A stretch of 23,372 nt of DNA from Welwitschia mirabilis (lineage: Eukaryota; Gnetophyta; Gnetopsida; Welwitschiales): contig JBOZIK010000001.1 in assembly GCA_051453625.1 (NCBI GenBank), positions 193,239,540-193,262,911 of the forward strand, given 5' to 3'. Both the position numbers and the translations under genes were made by a program. Under the pieces are notes generated by a model. That model was not told the origin of the DNA. It saw only the letters and a program-made list of their open reading frames with translations, and ran no database searches. Of the stretch, positions 1-9,402 are shown one piece after another. How positions within the stretch are numbered: the stretch's first letter is position 1; each line of letters opens with the position of its first letter.

Positions 1-192
1 CATAAAAGTCATAAATAATTTCATAATGAAATATCACATCATTCTAATAGAAAAGGAGATCATATGAACCATAAGAGTAAAGAGCTTACTTGGAAAAATT
101 AGTAAGACCTTGATAGTTGAAGATGATGAAGATCAAAGCTTAAGAATTCCTTAGCTTTAAGCTCCACAAGTAAGAGAATGAAAGAAATAGAA

Positions 193-234
<42 letters not shown>

Positions 235-1140
235 AATGCACTTGTATGAAACAAAAGAAAAGTATCTCTTTTTATAAGAGAGAAGAGAATCTCTATAAAT
301 CTATAAATAAGAGCACATAGCTCAAGATCATATGATTTATTATTGATAAGTCAGATGATTAATAAGTGACATTAGAGTACAAAAATAAATTATATTTATG
401 ACTCATGCATCTAGCTAAGATGCGTAATATTTTTACTTTAATTAGCAAGGTTAATTACATGCATCATTTCCTCATATGACCTATTTTTACTACTTCATAG
501 ACTCATGAGTAAGTTTAATTCATCCAAGACATGCATCAAAATAATAAATGCATAAATCTCAAAGTTGTAATATTGCATAATGAGATAAAATCTTCAATTT
601 CAATGAATAAAACAATAAGTATGCTATGCACCAGTGCCCTTATACATCTCAAGAACATAAAAATCATAATAGAGTAAATTTACTTATTTATCATTATTAG
701 TTCTAGATAAGAGTGCATGTACTTGTTTAAACACTCATTTATTTCAAAATGCATAAAATCTATCAATCACATAGTACAAGGAAGAAAATATTTATTCATG
801 ATATATTACACTTATAACATTTACTAAGAATCTAAATGAGTAAATAAGATGCAACATATATTATTATATCTTGTTGAAATTCTTAATTTATTAGTCTTAT
901 CATGTGATTTTAATTTCTCACATAATGAGATTATCTAATTTTAAATGTTTGGATATATTTTCTCATAAAAACCTTCTAACATAATTTTTTTTCGTTTTCA
1001 TGAAAGTTACAACTAAGGTTAATTTAAAATGAGAACTTATTTTAATAAAGAATTTTAAGAAGGATAATTAATCATTTGGATCAAAGCTTAATATACTTAA
1101 TATTCAAGTAGATAAGATTTATAAAATATGACATATGATA
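1..1140 (-). mobile_element. Gypsy LTR, copy A (3' LTR, cut by window edge)
   Basis: This stretch aligns over its whole length with 11512-12803 (copy B). Shared blocks include the tract around 240-300, the block around 600-650 with a CAATGAATAAAACAATAAG core, and the end at 1130-1140. It lies on the minus strand because a purine tract (read on minus) and a pol 3' remnant adjoin its right edge, as upstream of a 3' LTR. The terminal trinucleotide is ATA here against ACA in copy B, so the expected TG...CA end has decayed. The other end is outside the window. A weak TATA-like element on minus lies near 291-305. Seen: homology and layout; inferred: LTR identity. Confidence 0.7.
199..231. repeat. 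(AG)n microsatellite inside LTR copy A
   Basis: About sixteen uninterrupted AG dinucleotides. Copy B has only a purine-rich non-repetitive stretch at the matching place (about 11710-11740), so the repeat expanded in copy A after the two copies separated. Confidence 0.95.
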
Positions 1141-1255
1141 TTCTTCCCCACCTAGATTGATTTACTCCTGGGAATCAAGAAGATAAAGAGCTTAAAAACA
1201 CCTAACTACATGTTATGAGATTAAAAAAGATTTGGTATTGATTTTTTACAATTTA
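1141..1255 (-). pseudogene. Polypurine tract and pol 3' remnant of gypsy copy A
   Basis: Read on minus, the sequence touching the LTR is purine-rich (GGTGGGGAAGAA), matching the tract of copy B at 12804-12814. The next ~100 bases align with 12814-12910, the end of the integrase/chromodomain reading frame plus spacer in copy B. At about 1255 the similarity stops and the gag relic begins soon after, so protease, reverse transcriptase, RNase H and most of integrase are absent from this copy. Confidence 0.6.
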
Positions 1256-1329
1256 TTACTAATCTATTTTCTATTAACCAATTCATATCCAAAACATGTT
1301 GTACAGTCAATAACAATTGGTTATATCTA

Positions 1330-1895
1330 AAAATATCCCCTACTTATAGATAAAGTATAGTTTTGTTTTGCTAAGACTATCAATAAAGAGATTTGCTTTA
1401 GCTTCTTCATATAAATGCATATGTAACACATATCTTAATCATTCCAAAAATTTTCACTCATGAGATGCTATGGTCACATTATAGGATTGTCTTAAATTAT
1501 ATGATTCTATAATCTTTTGATAAATATAGAACGTGGTGATATACCTCTCCTTAAAGATGTTTTTAAATTACCTCCATGAAAATTCTAGATCTTCTAATTT
1601 GGTCATTTCTATTTTTCACAATAATTTAGCTTCTCCTTATAACATATAAATAGCTAAGATACCTATAACTTTTTTAACATCACTCATTCCTACTTCTAAT
1701 TTGTAAGGATTTGAACCTCCTACACACTTTGTCATTTAGTTAATAAATATTTGAGTTAATTTCTTCATACCCACTTACTTAAGTTGATTGATACCATTGT
1801 TTACTTATGGGTTTGACCTTGATTTATGGTTTGTGATAGGAACTACATAAAGGTATTCATCAGTGCTTCTAGATTAAGGTTTAATTGGGGTTGAT
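1330..1895 (-). pseudogene. Ty3/gypsy gag relic (Retrotrans_gag type)
   Basis: Gag would form the capsid of the virus-like particle. On minus from about 1890 there is a stretch with NLEALMNTF, then at 1735-1500 one frame with MTKCVGGSNPYKLEVGMSD, GEAKLL and LEDLEFSWR followed by FKNIFKERY. This is the order of the Retrotrans_gag family (a GG-DP-like site, GEA + Trp, then WxxFKxxFxxxY). Farther on (1500-1350) come KFLE, LRYVLHMHLYEEAKANLF and IDSLSK, matching the family's KFLELSRY...EE-KA-xF-xGL block. There are at least four internal stops and probable frameshifts. No zinc knuckle was recognised. Gag lies close to the 3' LTR because pol is deleted. Family assignment is by recalled motif pattern only. 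Confidence 0.65.
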
Positions 1896-2176
1896 TTCCA
1901 TCATTAGGCTATTGACTCTTATAAATTCTCTTAATGTCAATTACTTCATGCAACTAACCCAACATTAAGATTTCACTAATGATGATGAGGCATCTAAAAA
2001 AGAAGGACATTTTTATGAGATTATATTTGAAAATAGGATAGATACTATTGAATGTGAAACTTAGAAATATTTTTATAATCTTAGGAAGGACATGGTTACA
2101 TTATGATGTGATGAGTCCTTATTTATATCTTAAAGTACATAATCAAGTTTATCCCCTTTCTTTATTTTCAATAGAT
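1896..2176. other. Gene-free stretch with a duplicated contig end
   Basis: No gene that I can support. The last 157 bases (2020-2176) are repeated at 2277-2433 on the other side of the gap. A short plus-strand frame in both copies contains IILGRTWLHYD, which resembles the ILGRPWLH segment of gypsy protease regions, but the context is too short to call. Confidence 0.5.
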
Positions 2177-2276
2177 NNNNNNNNNNNNNNNNNNNNNNNN
2201 NNNNNNNNNNNNNNNNNNNNNNNNNNNNNNNNNNNNNNNNNNNNNNNNNNNNNNNNNNNNNNNNNNNNNNNNNNNN
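2177..2276. other. Assembly gap, 100 N, probably false
   Basis: The run is exactly 100 N. The 157 bases before it and the 157 bases after it are the same sequence with about six differences, and the copies end and start exactly at the gap edges. This is what two unmerged overlapping contig ends look like. Confidence 0.85.
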
Positions 2277-2640
2277 ATTATATTTGAAAATAGGATAGAT
2301 ACTATTGAATGTAGAACTTAGAAATATTTTTATAATCTTAGGAAGGACATGGTTACATTATGATGAGATGAGTCCTTATTTATATCTTAAAGTACATGAT
2401 TAAGTTTATCCCCTTTCTTTATTTTCAATAGATAATGTTTATAAGTTATGAATATGGATTTCCACTTTAAATTTATATGACCATATAATTTAGGATGAAT
2501 AATTTGATTGGGGATTTGATTATTTACAAGGGTATCTAATTATAAGATATTATTTATGTATTTATATTTTTTGAAAAAGGTTAAGCTCTTTAAGAAATCA
2601 TATAAGGTCATTATCCTAAATTTTTAAGATAATTGAAATC
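2277..2640. other. Second copy of contig end, then AT-rich DNA without a gene
   Basis: 2277-2433 repeats 2020-2176. The rest is AT-rich with frequent stops in all frames; nothing recognised. Confidence 0.5.
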
Positions 2641-3142
2641 TTTCTAAGTGATTATCATCTATAGTTATAAGGTAATAGAGACTTTAATGACTTGAATTCA
2701 TCATCCTTTTAAGTTTGTTTAGGAATTTAGAATTATCATAAATATGATTAACATAATGATCATCTTGAGATGGGGATTATAGTTAACCTTATAAATACTT
2801 TAGAACTATCACAAATATAATCAACCTATAGGATTATTAAGGTGATAAGATTATGACTAGTGTAATATTTATAATTATTAGAATTAACATAAATGTAATT
2901 AGTATATATTTAAAGAGTAGAAAAATTATAGAAATAATGGAATCCATGACTATTAAAAGATATGATTAAATTTATGCTTATCTAGGAGTTAAAGTTATCT
3001 TAAAATCTAGTATTATTAAAGATATAATTGATCTTACTCATGGTTTATGATTGTTAGGGATATAACTAATTTTAATAGTTATTATAAATTAAGGTTCTTA
3101 TGGTTACAAATAACTTTATGATTATTAAGGAAAAAGGTTGTT
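2640..3142. repeat. Degenerate tandem array, unit about 75 bp
   Basis: A recurring block of the form GAAxTATCAxAAATATxATxAAC appears near 2730, 2803 and 2881, a spacing of 73 and 78. Weaker echoes (ATTATTAAxGATATxATT) follow near 2950 and 3015. The units are strongly diverged. It may be part of a retrotransposon LTR or spacer. No coding signal. Confidence 0.4.
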
Positions 3143-3169
3143 NNNNNNNNNNNNNNNNNNNNNNNNNNN
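3143..3169. other. Assembly gap, 27 N
   Basis: A short run of N whose flanks do not match each other, so it is probably a true sized gap. Confidence 0.9.
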
Positions 3170-3226
3170 TTTATAAGTGCTTAACATAAGTATTAATTAA
3201 GTTAACCTAGAGCCTTTATACTAATT

Positions 3227-4160
3227 TGTGATACCCTCTTTTTTCTTATCCTAATTAACTACTTTTTTTTCCCATGTCCTTTCTTCTTTAATATTTTTAT
3301 CTAATAGATACAATGAAATCTAAGACCAAATTCTACTTACTTCTTTATTATAATTTCTATATTCTAAATAAGACAAATCATACTAATATTATATATTTAC
3401 CTATAATTAATTTCTAGGTTACTTTGTTTTACAAACAATAGTGACATCATAAATTTATGTCATTTATTTATTCCTAATTTTTCGTCACATAAAAGATATC
3501 TTATGAATAGATGAGGAGATTTAAACTTATTGTCAACATACATGAATAAGTTTTAAGAATAATAATTAACTAATATAATAGGAGGTTTAAACTCTAATTA
3601 ATGGTATTTCAACTCAATATTTGGCCATCCTCTGAAGGTGAGTTGATTCTATTTCAAATTCTAAACTATATAAACATGACTAGGCTAGACTCCATAGGCT
3701 TTCACTTCATCTCAATATATCCCCAATATAGGTGATAAGGAGTACATGAAGTGAATGCATGCTTAGAAATAACCCCTCCTTCCTTGAAGCATCTCTCGAT
3801 GATGAAATATGATCCATCAATGCTAAGGGCTTGAGATATTAAGTCAGAGTAAGTCTACACATTGGTAGGGTAGTACAGTGATGATTAAATTCACTTTTAG
3901 AAGTGTACTATTAAAAAAAAAAAGGCAATTCAACCTACCTTGATGATGAAATTGAAGTGTGGGGATGAAACATTATTAGAATTATCTTGATTTAGTCTTG
4001 TTTGATTGATACACCACACAAATTCATGAAAATAATTATAACTAATGTGAATATTTAATGGATTATATACCTAGCTAGAATACTTCTAATCATCATTCAG
4101 TTTAGTTTATATAAATAACCATAAAAAGAAATCAAGCATACATGAATGCTTTTATATTCA
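3227..4160 (+). mobile_element. Possible gypsy-type LTR or its remains
   Basis: The sequence at 3227 begins TGTGATACCCTC, like the TGTAATACCC start common in plant gypsy LTRs. A clean TATATAAA box lies 440 bases on, followed by a transcribed-leader-like region. There is no confirmed end, primer-binding site or second copy in the window, so this may equally be unannotated intergenic DNA. No reading frame of note. Confidence 0.3.
3667..3674 (+). promoter_or_regulatory. TATA box candidate
   Basis: TATATAAA in a locally less AT-rich setting, at a plausible place for an LTR core promoter if 3227 is an LTR start. In a genome this AT-rich the motif alone is weak evidence. Confidence 0.3.
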
Positions 4161-4178
4161 AGATTATAATAATAAAAA

Positions 4179-4242
4179 TCTAAATAAAGGAAATATTCTT
4201 CTCTTTGATATCTAGATAAAGGAAATATTCTTTTCTTTTTTT
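4179..4242. repeat. Two-copy direct repeat, 32 bp
   Basis: Two adjacent 32-base units starting TCTAxATAAAGGAAATATTC; they differ at a few sites, mostly in the T-rich tail. The surrounding 4160-4557 is AT-rich and holds nothing else that I recognise. Confidence 0.8.
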
Positions 4243-4557
4243 CAATAATAATAAAAATATTCAAAATGTATCAAATAACATCTTAATAATGTACTTAAAA
4301 AAACTAAAACATACATGAAGCTATGCTAATCCTAGAAACATTCTTCCATTCTCATATGACAATCTTCATGGATTTGTGCAAAGCAAATAAACCCAAAAAG
4401 TATAATGCAAACATAATTGTTAATATAAATCTTTATCCAATATACATATGGATATATTATAAGTCAATTAAAAAATGATAAGATAAAGATTACTTATGTT
4501 ACTTAAACTATTAAGGTAAAAAATCTTACAAGAATATACATTCAAAGTAAGCTAAAT

Positions 4558-4676
4558 NNNNNNNNNNNNNNNNNNNNNNNNNNNNNNNNNNNNNNNNNNN
4601 NNNNNNNNNNNNNNNNNNNNNNNNNNNNNNNNNNNNNNNNNNNNNNNNNNNNNNNNNNNNNNNNNNNNNNNNNNNN
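4558..4676. other. Assembly gap, 119 N
   Basis: The flanks are not duplicated, so real sequence is probably missing here. It may hide the 5' part of the LINE. Confidence 0.9.
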
Positions 4677-4859
4677 TTTATATAATTTAAAACATTAATT
4701 ATAACATTTTTAAGCTCTAAGAAGACATCATAGTCAAAAATTAATAATTAATTCATTATTAAAAATTAAATTATAGTAGTTTTATAGAAACTAGATACAT
4801 AATAGGATTCCCAGGATCTAACTTAAACTATCTTCTAAGATTATCATTTAAGGTTAAAG

Positions 4860-5340
4860 ACTGTTAGTATTATGATCCTAATAAAAAAGGAGGTAGAATT
4901 AATTTACAGCAGTAGATATAATCAAACAATATACCTTAAAGAGGAAGGTTAAATGATAACAAATGTTTACATATCACAAAACTATATAGACAAAGCTTTA
5001 ATATTAAATGAATTATTAATTTAGTTAAGATTAAAGCAAAATGAATAGTTATTAGGGACTTTAGCCAGTATTTCCATAGATGGGAAAAAAACTGTGGGTG
5101 AAAATGGGAACAATAAGGGAGCTAAAATCCTAAAGGATTTTATGATGAAAGGAAATATTTCAAACATTTCAATGATAGGATGCAAATTTATGTGGTTCAA
5201 TAAAAGGACCATAGGTAATCAAATGATGTCCAAAATGGATAAGATTTTGACATGAAATAAAATAACCATAATGACAATTAAGGCATGGGGTCTAAACAGA
5301 ATGGCTTCAGACCACAGTTCAATCAAATTTAGAATTGAGA
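4860..5340 (+). pseudogene. LINE ORF2 relic: endonuclease domain (C-terminal part)
   Basis: The AP-type endonuclease of a LINE nicks the target DNA to prime reverse transcription. Seen: KGGRI near 4890, VIRDFSQYF-like codons near 5050, GCKFMWFNKRTIGN at 5178-5220 followed by MDKIL, then MASDHSSIKF with the SDH motif at 5307-5315. This is the order of the family (GDFN, GxxFTWxN, ...LDR, SDH). The GDFN site has become RDFS. Several stops and frameshifts are present. The N-terminal part and any ORF1 are missing or behind the upstream gap. Confidence 0.7.
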
Positions 5341-7253
5341 TGATAATACCACTAAGATCATCAGTTAGAATGGGGAGATACTAGATCATAAGGAAGAAAA
5401 TTAGGAACATGGTAGAAAATATTTGGAATTAATATGATGGTATCATATCAATTGCATTTCCATACAAAGGCTTAAACAATCTAAAAACCCATCTTGAGGG
5501 ATGAAGATATAAATACGGATATAGATTTGAATTAAAAAAGGAGCTATAATAAGAGTTACAAGAGATTCAAATAGAATAAAAACTTAAAGGAGACTAAGAA
5601 AATCTTAGCACTAAAGAATATAAGTGCCTCTAAAGATTATAGGGAATAACTTTAGATAAAGAACATTACTAGAGAGAAAGATCTAGAATCAAGTGACTAT
5701 AAGGAATGAACAAGCATATTGAATTCTTTTTTCACTAGTGTAATTAATATAAAATAGAAAATAGAATTAAAAAGCTTACTAACAAAGACTAAGTGCTCAG
5801 AGACAGAGAGATGATCACTACAAAAATGGAGTCATACCTTAAAAACATTTGGAAATGGGAGGATATCTCCCTTGAGCTTATCATAATGGAAAAGAGAATT
5901 TCAAATGAGAATAATATGAGCCTGAATAAGTCCAGAGCTAGAGAAGAAACATTCAAGACATATTTCTCTTTCATAAAAAATAACTTACACGATGTCATAT
6001 AGGAAATATTTAATAATAGAGCCCCAAGACTAGATGGGTGGCTAATAGAATTATTTAAGACATATTTCTCTTTCATAGGAAATAACTTACATGATATCAT
6101 GCAAGAAATCTCTAAAAACAAGCACAACCTAGTTAAGATGAATAGGAATGAGGTAGTTTTTATCCAAAAAAATTAGATACAAGTAGATTAGAGGATTACA
6201 GACCTATAGGAATATGCAATGTGCTACATAGAATCTTTACAAAAATAATGGTAGATCAGATCACCCCCACACGATTCAAGGTAATCTCCAAGAATCAAGT
6301 TGGCTTCATTTGAACTAGGTACACCTAGGATCAGAATTTTTTTCATGTATTAGATCATTTATTTAGTTAAGAAATATATGATTCTTTTACTTGTCACTAA
6401 ATCAAATACAACAAAAGCATATGACTCAGTAAGCTAGAGATCCTTATAAATTATCCTAAGAAAAATAGGCTTCAACTTAGATATTACTAATTTTTGGATA
6501 GACATGCAAACATTGACTTAATTTTATGTAGAGTTAAATAATAATAGATTGAAATTCTTCTTAGTAGGGTGTGGGTTAAAATAAGGGCACCTCTTATCTT
6601 TCTATCTATTTTTATTTTTAATGAATGTTTTATAAGGGATGCTCAAAAGAAACAAAGTTTTTTAGATAAAAATTAGAAATCAGACATTTATCAATAACCG
6701 CTATGCAGATGATACAATTATAATGACTCAAGCCAGCAGTTGAAAAACTAGAGCTATTAAAAATATAATGAACCTTTTTTCTAAAGCTATAGAATTAAAA
6801 ACAAATCCAAAATTCACATTATCAGAAGAAGCATTAGGAAGAGCGACAATATTGCTATAAGATTAGACACTAAACTAGGAGATCTACAAGACATATATCT
6901 AGGGATTACTTTCAGAAACTAACATAGAGCTCTAATATGGAAATTTATTTTGGAAAATATTTAGAGAAAATGTAATACTTGATTAAATGAATTTCTCTCC
7001 TTAAAATCTAAGATCATCTTAGTAAACACTTGTGTAACTACTTTATTTAGATATATAGCTTTTATTATGACCCCTTCCTTCCCTCTAGGTTTATAATAAA
7101 GAAAATCAATAAGATGTTGAAGGAATTTATCTAGTCTAGAGGCAAGCATAGAATCCATATCCATCTATGAAAATGGAACCTCATAGCTTGCCCAATGAAA
7201 TCCAGGATTGGGGTATACCTAAGCCTAAAGATTTCTTATTCACAGGAGCTCAT
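5341..7253 (+). pseudogene. LINE ORF2 relic: linker and reverse transcriptase
   Basis: The reverse transcriptase would copy the LINE RNA at the nicked target. Order seen: linker with LLERE and NKHIEFFFTSV (5660-5750, matching the family's NTKFFH site); APRLDGWLIELFKTYFSF (6020-6080); DYRPIGICNVLHRIFTKIM (6194-6250); NQVGF (6295); TKAYDSVS (6411-6434); GHPLSFYLF-like codons (6584-6610); YADDT (6702-6716), the catalytic motif, intact; YLGITFRN (6896-6920); LSLKSKIILVNT (7000-7030); and PxGLGIxxL-like remains near 7210. Many stops and frameshifts make it non-functional. Minus-strand open stretches here are shadows. The plant LINE (L1/RTE-like with EN-RT-zf-RVT order) assignment is from motif order. 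Confidence 0.85.
5953..6108 (+). repeat. In-frame direct repeat inside the LINE RT region
   Basis: About 52 bases at 5953-6006 recur at 6055-6108, an offset of 102, which is 34 codons. Both copies read FKTYFSFIxNNLHD. The second copy has the context expected for the family (after the PGPDG-like APRLDGW site); the first is the extra one. Confidence 0.75.
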
Positions 7254-8326
7254 AAAATAATCAAGAGATTACTTATTGATGGCAATCATGAAGCTATCTC
7301 ATTAACTACAAATACCCATGATGAATAATGATTAAAGGGGAGTCATACCTTTAAAAACATTTATCAAGGGCCAAAAGAAACCTGAATGAATTAGGCATGA
7401 CTAGTAAAGATACAATAAAATCCATCTTAATCAAAAAATATGATGAAGATGAAGAAGGGAATAGATTTTGATAGGGGTAAATATTTGACAAAATTATTTT
7501 TTTTAGTAAATTAAAGATTATAATAAGATTTTAATTAGAGATCTACTCATTAAATAAGAGATGAAAGTCTCATCTACATAGCTAATTTGCCAATCACATC
7601 TGAAGAACAATCACCACCTTTTTCATGAATGTAAGTGGAGTACAAGTTTATTAGAGTTAATGATAAGATATTACATAATAAGATAGGAACCCAAGTAGTG
7701 GCAGATGAAAGGGATTTGACTGATCATGTAGAATATTTACTGTATTAGAAATAACATCATTTTCAGCAATGCTCATATTCCCCTCTTTATTAAAATACTT
7801 AGACAGATACAATGGTACCATTTGAAAATTTAGGCTGTAATGGTTGTTACACTTATATATGAGCTAGTGAACCTAAGCCTCTTAAAAGGATACTAGAGCT
7901 CTAGAGCAAGTTGTAAGTAGTAGGATGGGAGGCCTTATTGCACGAGTTGAAGGGAGAGCCAGATTGCCATACAACCCCTTTCTTCTAATGATGGAAAGGA
8001 AATAAGACAAAATTTAGAAGAATCCCAATCGAGGTCATCAAACAAGTGATAACTCATTATTTCAAAATTCTAGCAAAAGGGAAGAAGATTTCCCTTAAAC
8101 GCAAAGGATAGAGAAAGGTCTTATAATTCTTTCCAGGTGGCATCCCTAAGCTCATTTGCTAATATATCAGTAGGAAAGCACTCCTGCTCTCTTAGGATAT
8201 GGGGCCAAATTAGTAAAAAGGTATTTTGTTCTTTTGAGTTATTACTTGAAACTTATTGAACTGCATTTTGTATTTCTTAAAGCCCTTGACCTAGGGCACT
8301 ATATCAACCTATCACATTTTTTCTTT
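7254..8326 (+). repeat. Tandem duplication, unit 1 (LINE 3' part)
   Basis: This 1073-base unit is repeated directly by 8327-9402. Both begin AAAATAATCAAGAG and end in a T-rich stretch. Unit 1 carries the LINE thumb end, the zf-RVT domain (near 7587-7640, with HLxHEC-like remains), the C-terminal CIRNN...IQWYHLKI segment (7741-7840) and the first part of the downstream extension. A one-base deletion near 7895 separates these two parts into different frames. Divergence from unit 2 is substantial, so the event is old. Confidence 0.85.
7900..8326 (+). pseudogene. Truncated first copy of the LINE downstream extension
   Basis: Carries the same coding as 8975-9402: RRIPIEVIKQVITHYFKILA (8016-8075), KGKKISLKRKG, FFPGGIPKL, then after a frame change LKLIELHFVFLKALDLGHY (about 8250-8306). 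It stops at the tandem junction, where the sequence jumps back into the LINE. The RRIPI stretch is open for over 35 codons, while unit 2 has one stop in it. Confidence 0.55.
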
Positions 8327-9402
8327 AAAATAATCAAGAGATTACTTATTGGTAGGTAATCATAAAGAAACCTCATTAATTACAAATACCCATGATGAAT
8401 AATGATTAGAGGGGATTTATACCTTTAAAAACATCTATCAAGAGCCAAAAGAGACCTAAATGAATTAGGCATAGCTAATGAAGATACAACAAAATCCATC
8501 TTAATCAAAAAATATGACAAAGATGAAGAAAGAAAGAGATTTTGATAGGTATATATATTTGATAAAATAAAATTTTTTTGCTGGCTTAAATATTACAATA
8601 AGATTTTAATGAGAGATTCACTCATAAATAAGTGATGCAAGTCTTATCTACATGTCCAATTTGCTAATCATATTAGAAGGACAATCACCATCTAGTTCAT
8701 GAATGTAAGTGGAGTACAAGATTGTTAGAGTTAATGACAAGTCATTGCATAATAAGACACGAACCTAGGCAGTGGCAGATGGAAGGGATTTAACTAATGA
8801 TGTAGAAGATTTAGTGTATTAAAAATGACACCATTTTCAATAACATTCCTATTTCCCTCTTTGTTAAAATAGCTGGGCGGATTCAATGGTATCATTTGAA
8901 AATTCAAGCTATAATGAGGGCTACACTTATGTATGAACTAGTAAACCTAAGCCTCTTCGAAGGCTACCTAGAGCTCTGAAGCAACTTATAGGTAATAGGA
9001 TGGAGGGCTTTACCACATAAGTTAAAGGAAGAGCCAAATAACGATATCACTCCTTTATTTTAACAATGAAAAAGAAATAAGACCACATTTAGAAGAATCC
9101 CAATCAAGGTAACCAAAGAAGTACCGACTTATTATCTTAAAATTCTAGCATAAGGGAAGAAGATTTCCCTCAAATGCAAAGGACAGAGAAAGGTCTTTCA
9201 CTTCTTTCCAGGTGGCATCCCTAAGCTCTCTAACTAGTATATCAATAAGAAAGCATTCCTACTCCCCTAAGGTATGGGGATCGAATTAGTAGATAGGTAT
9301 TTGTTCATCTGGGTTATTTCTTGAAACTTACTGAGTTGCATTTTGTATTTCTTAAAGCCCTTCACCTAGGGCACTATATTAACCTACCATATTTCTTTCT
9401 TT
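8327..9402 (+). repeat. Tandem duplication, unit 2 (LINE 3' part)
   Basis: Second unit of the 1.07 kb tandem repeat. It has the zf-RVT remains NHHLVHECKWSTRLLELM (8677-8735), then CIKNDTIFNN (8815) and IQWYHLKI, and the frame runs on without a shift into GW-AL, RRIPI (9091), KGKKISLK and FFPGGIPKL (9202). Only stop codons interrupt it. Near 9300 the frame moves by one and continues as the J-domain frame. Unit 2, not unit 1, is therefore the copy joined to the intact downstream sequence. Confidence 0.85.

Noticed and set aside
5021-5212. Minus-strand open frame of 63 codons
   Set aside because: Shadow of the plus-strand LINE endonuclease relic.
5789-6127. Minus-strand open frame of 112 codons
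   Set aside because: Shadow of the LINE RT; its internal repeat is the 102-base duplication read backwards.
6961-7164. Minus-strand open frame of 67 codons
   Set aside because: Shadow of the LINE RT thumb region, whose plus-strand frame matches the family.
8280-8301. GCCCT...AGGGC inverted repeat at the end of each tandem unit, as a LINE 3' stem-loop
   Set aside because: It lies within a frame conserved between the two units, so coding explains it.
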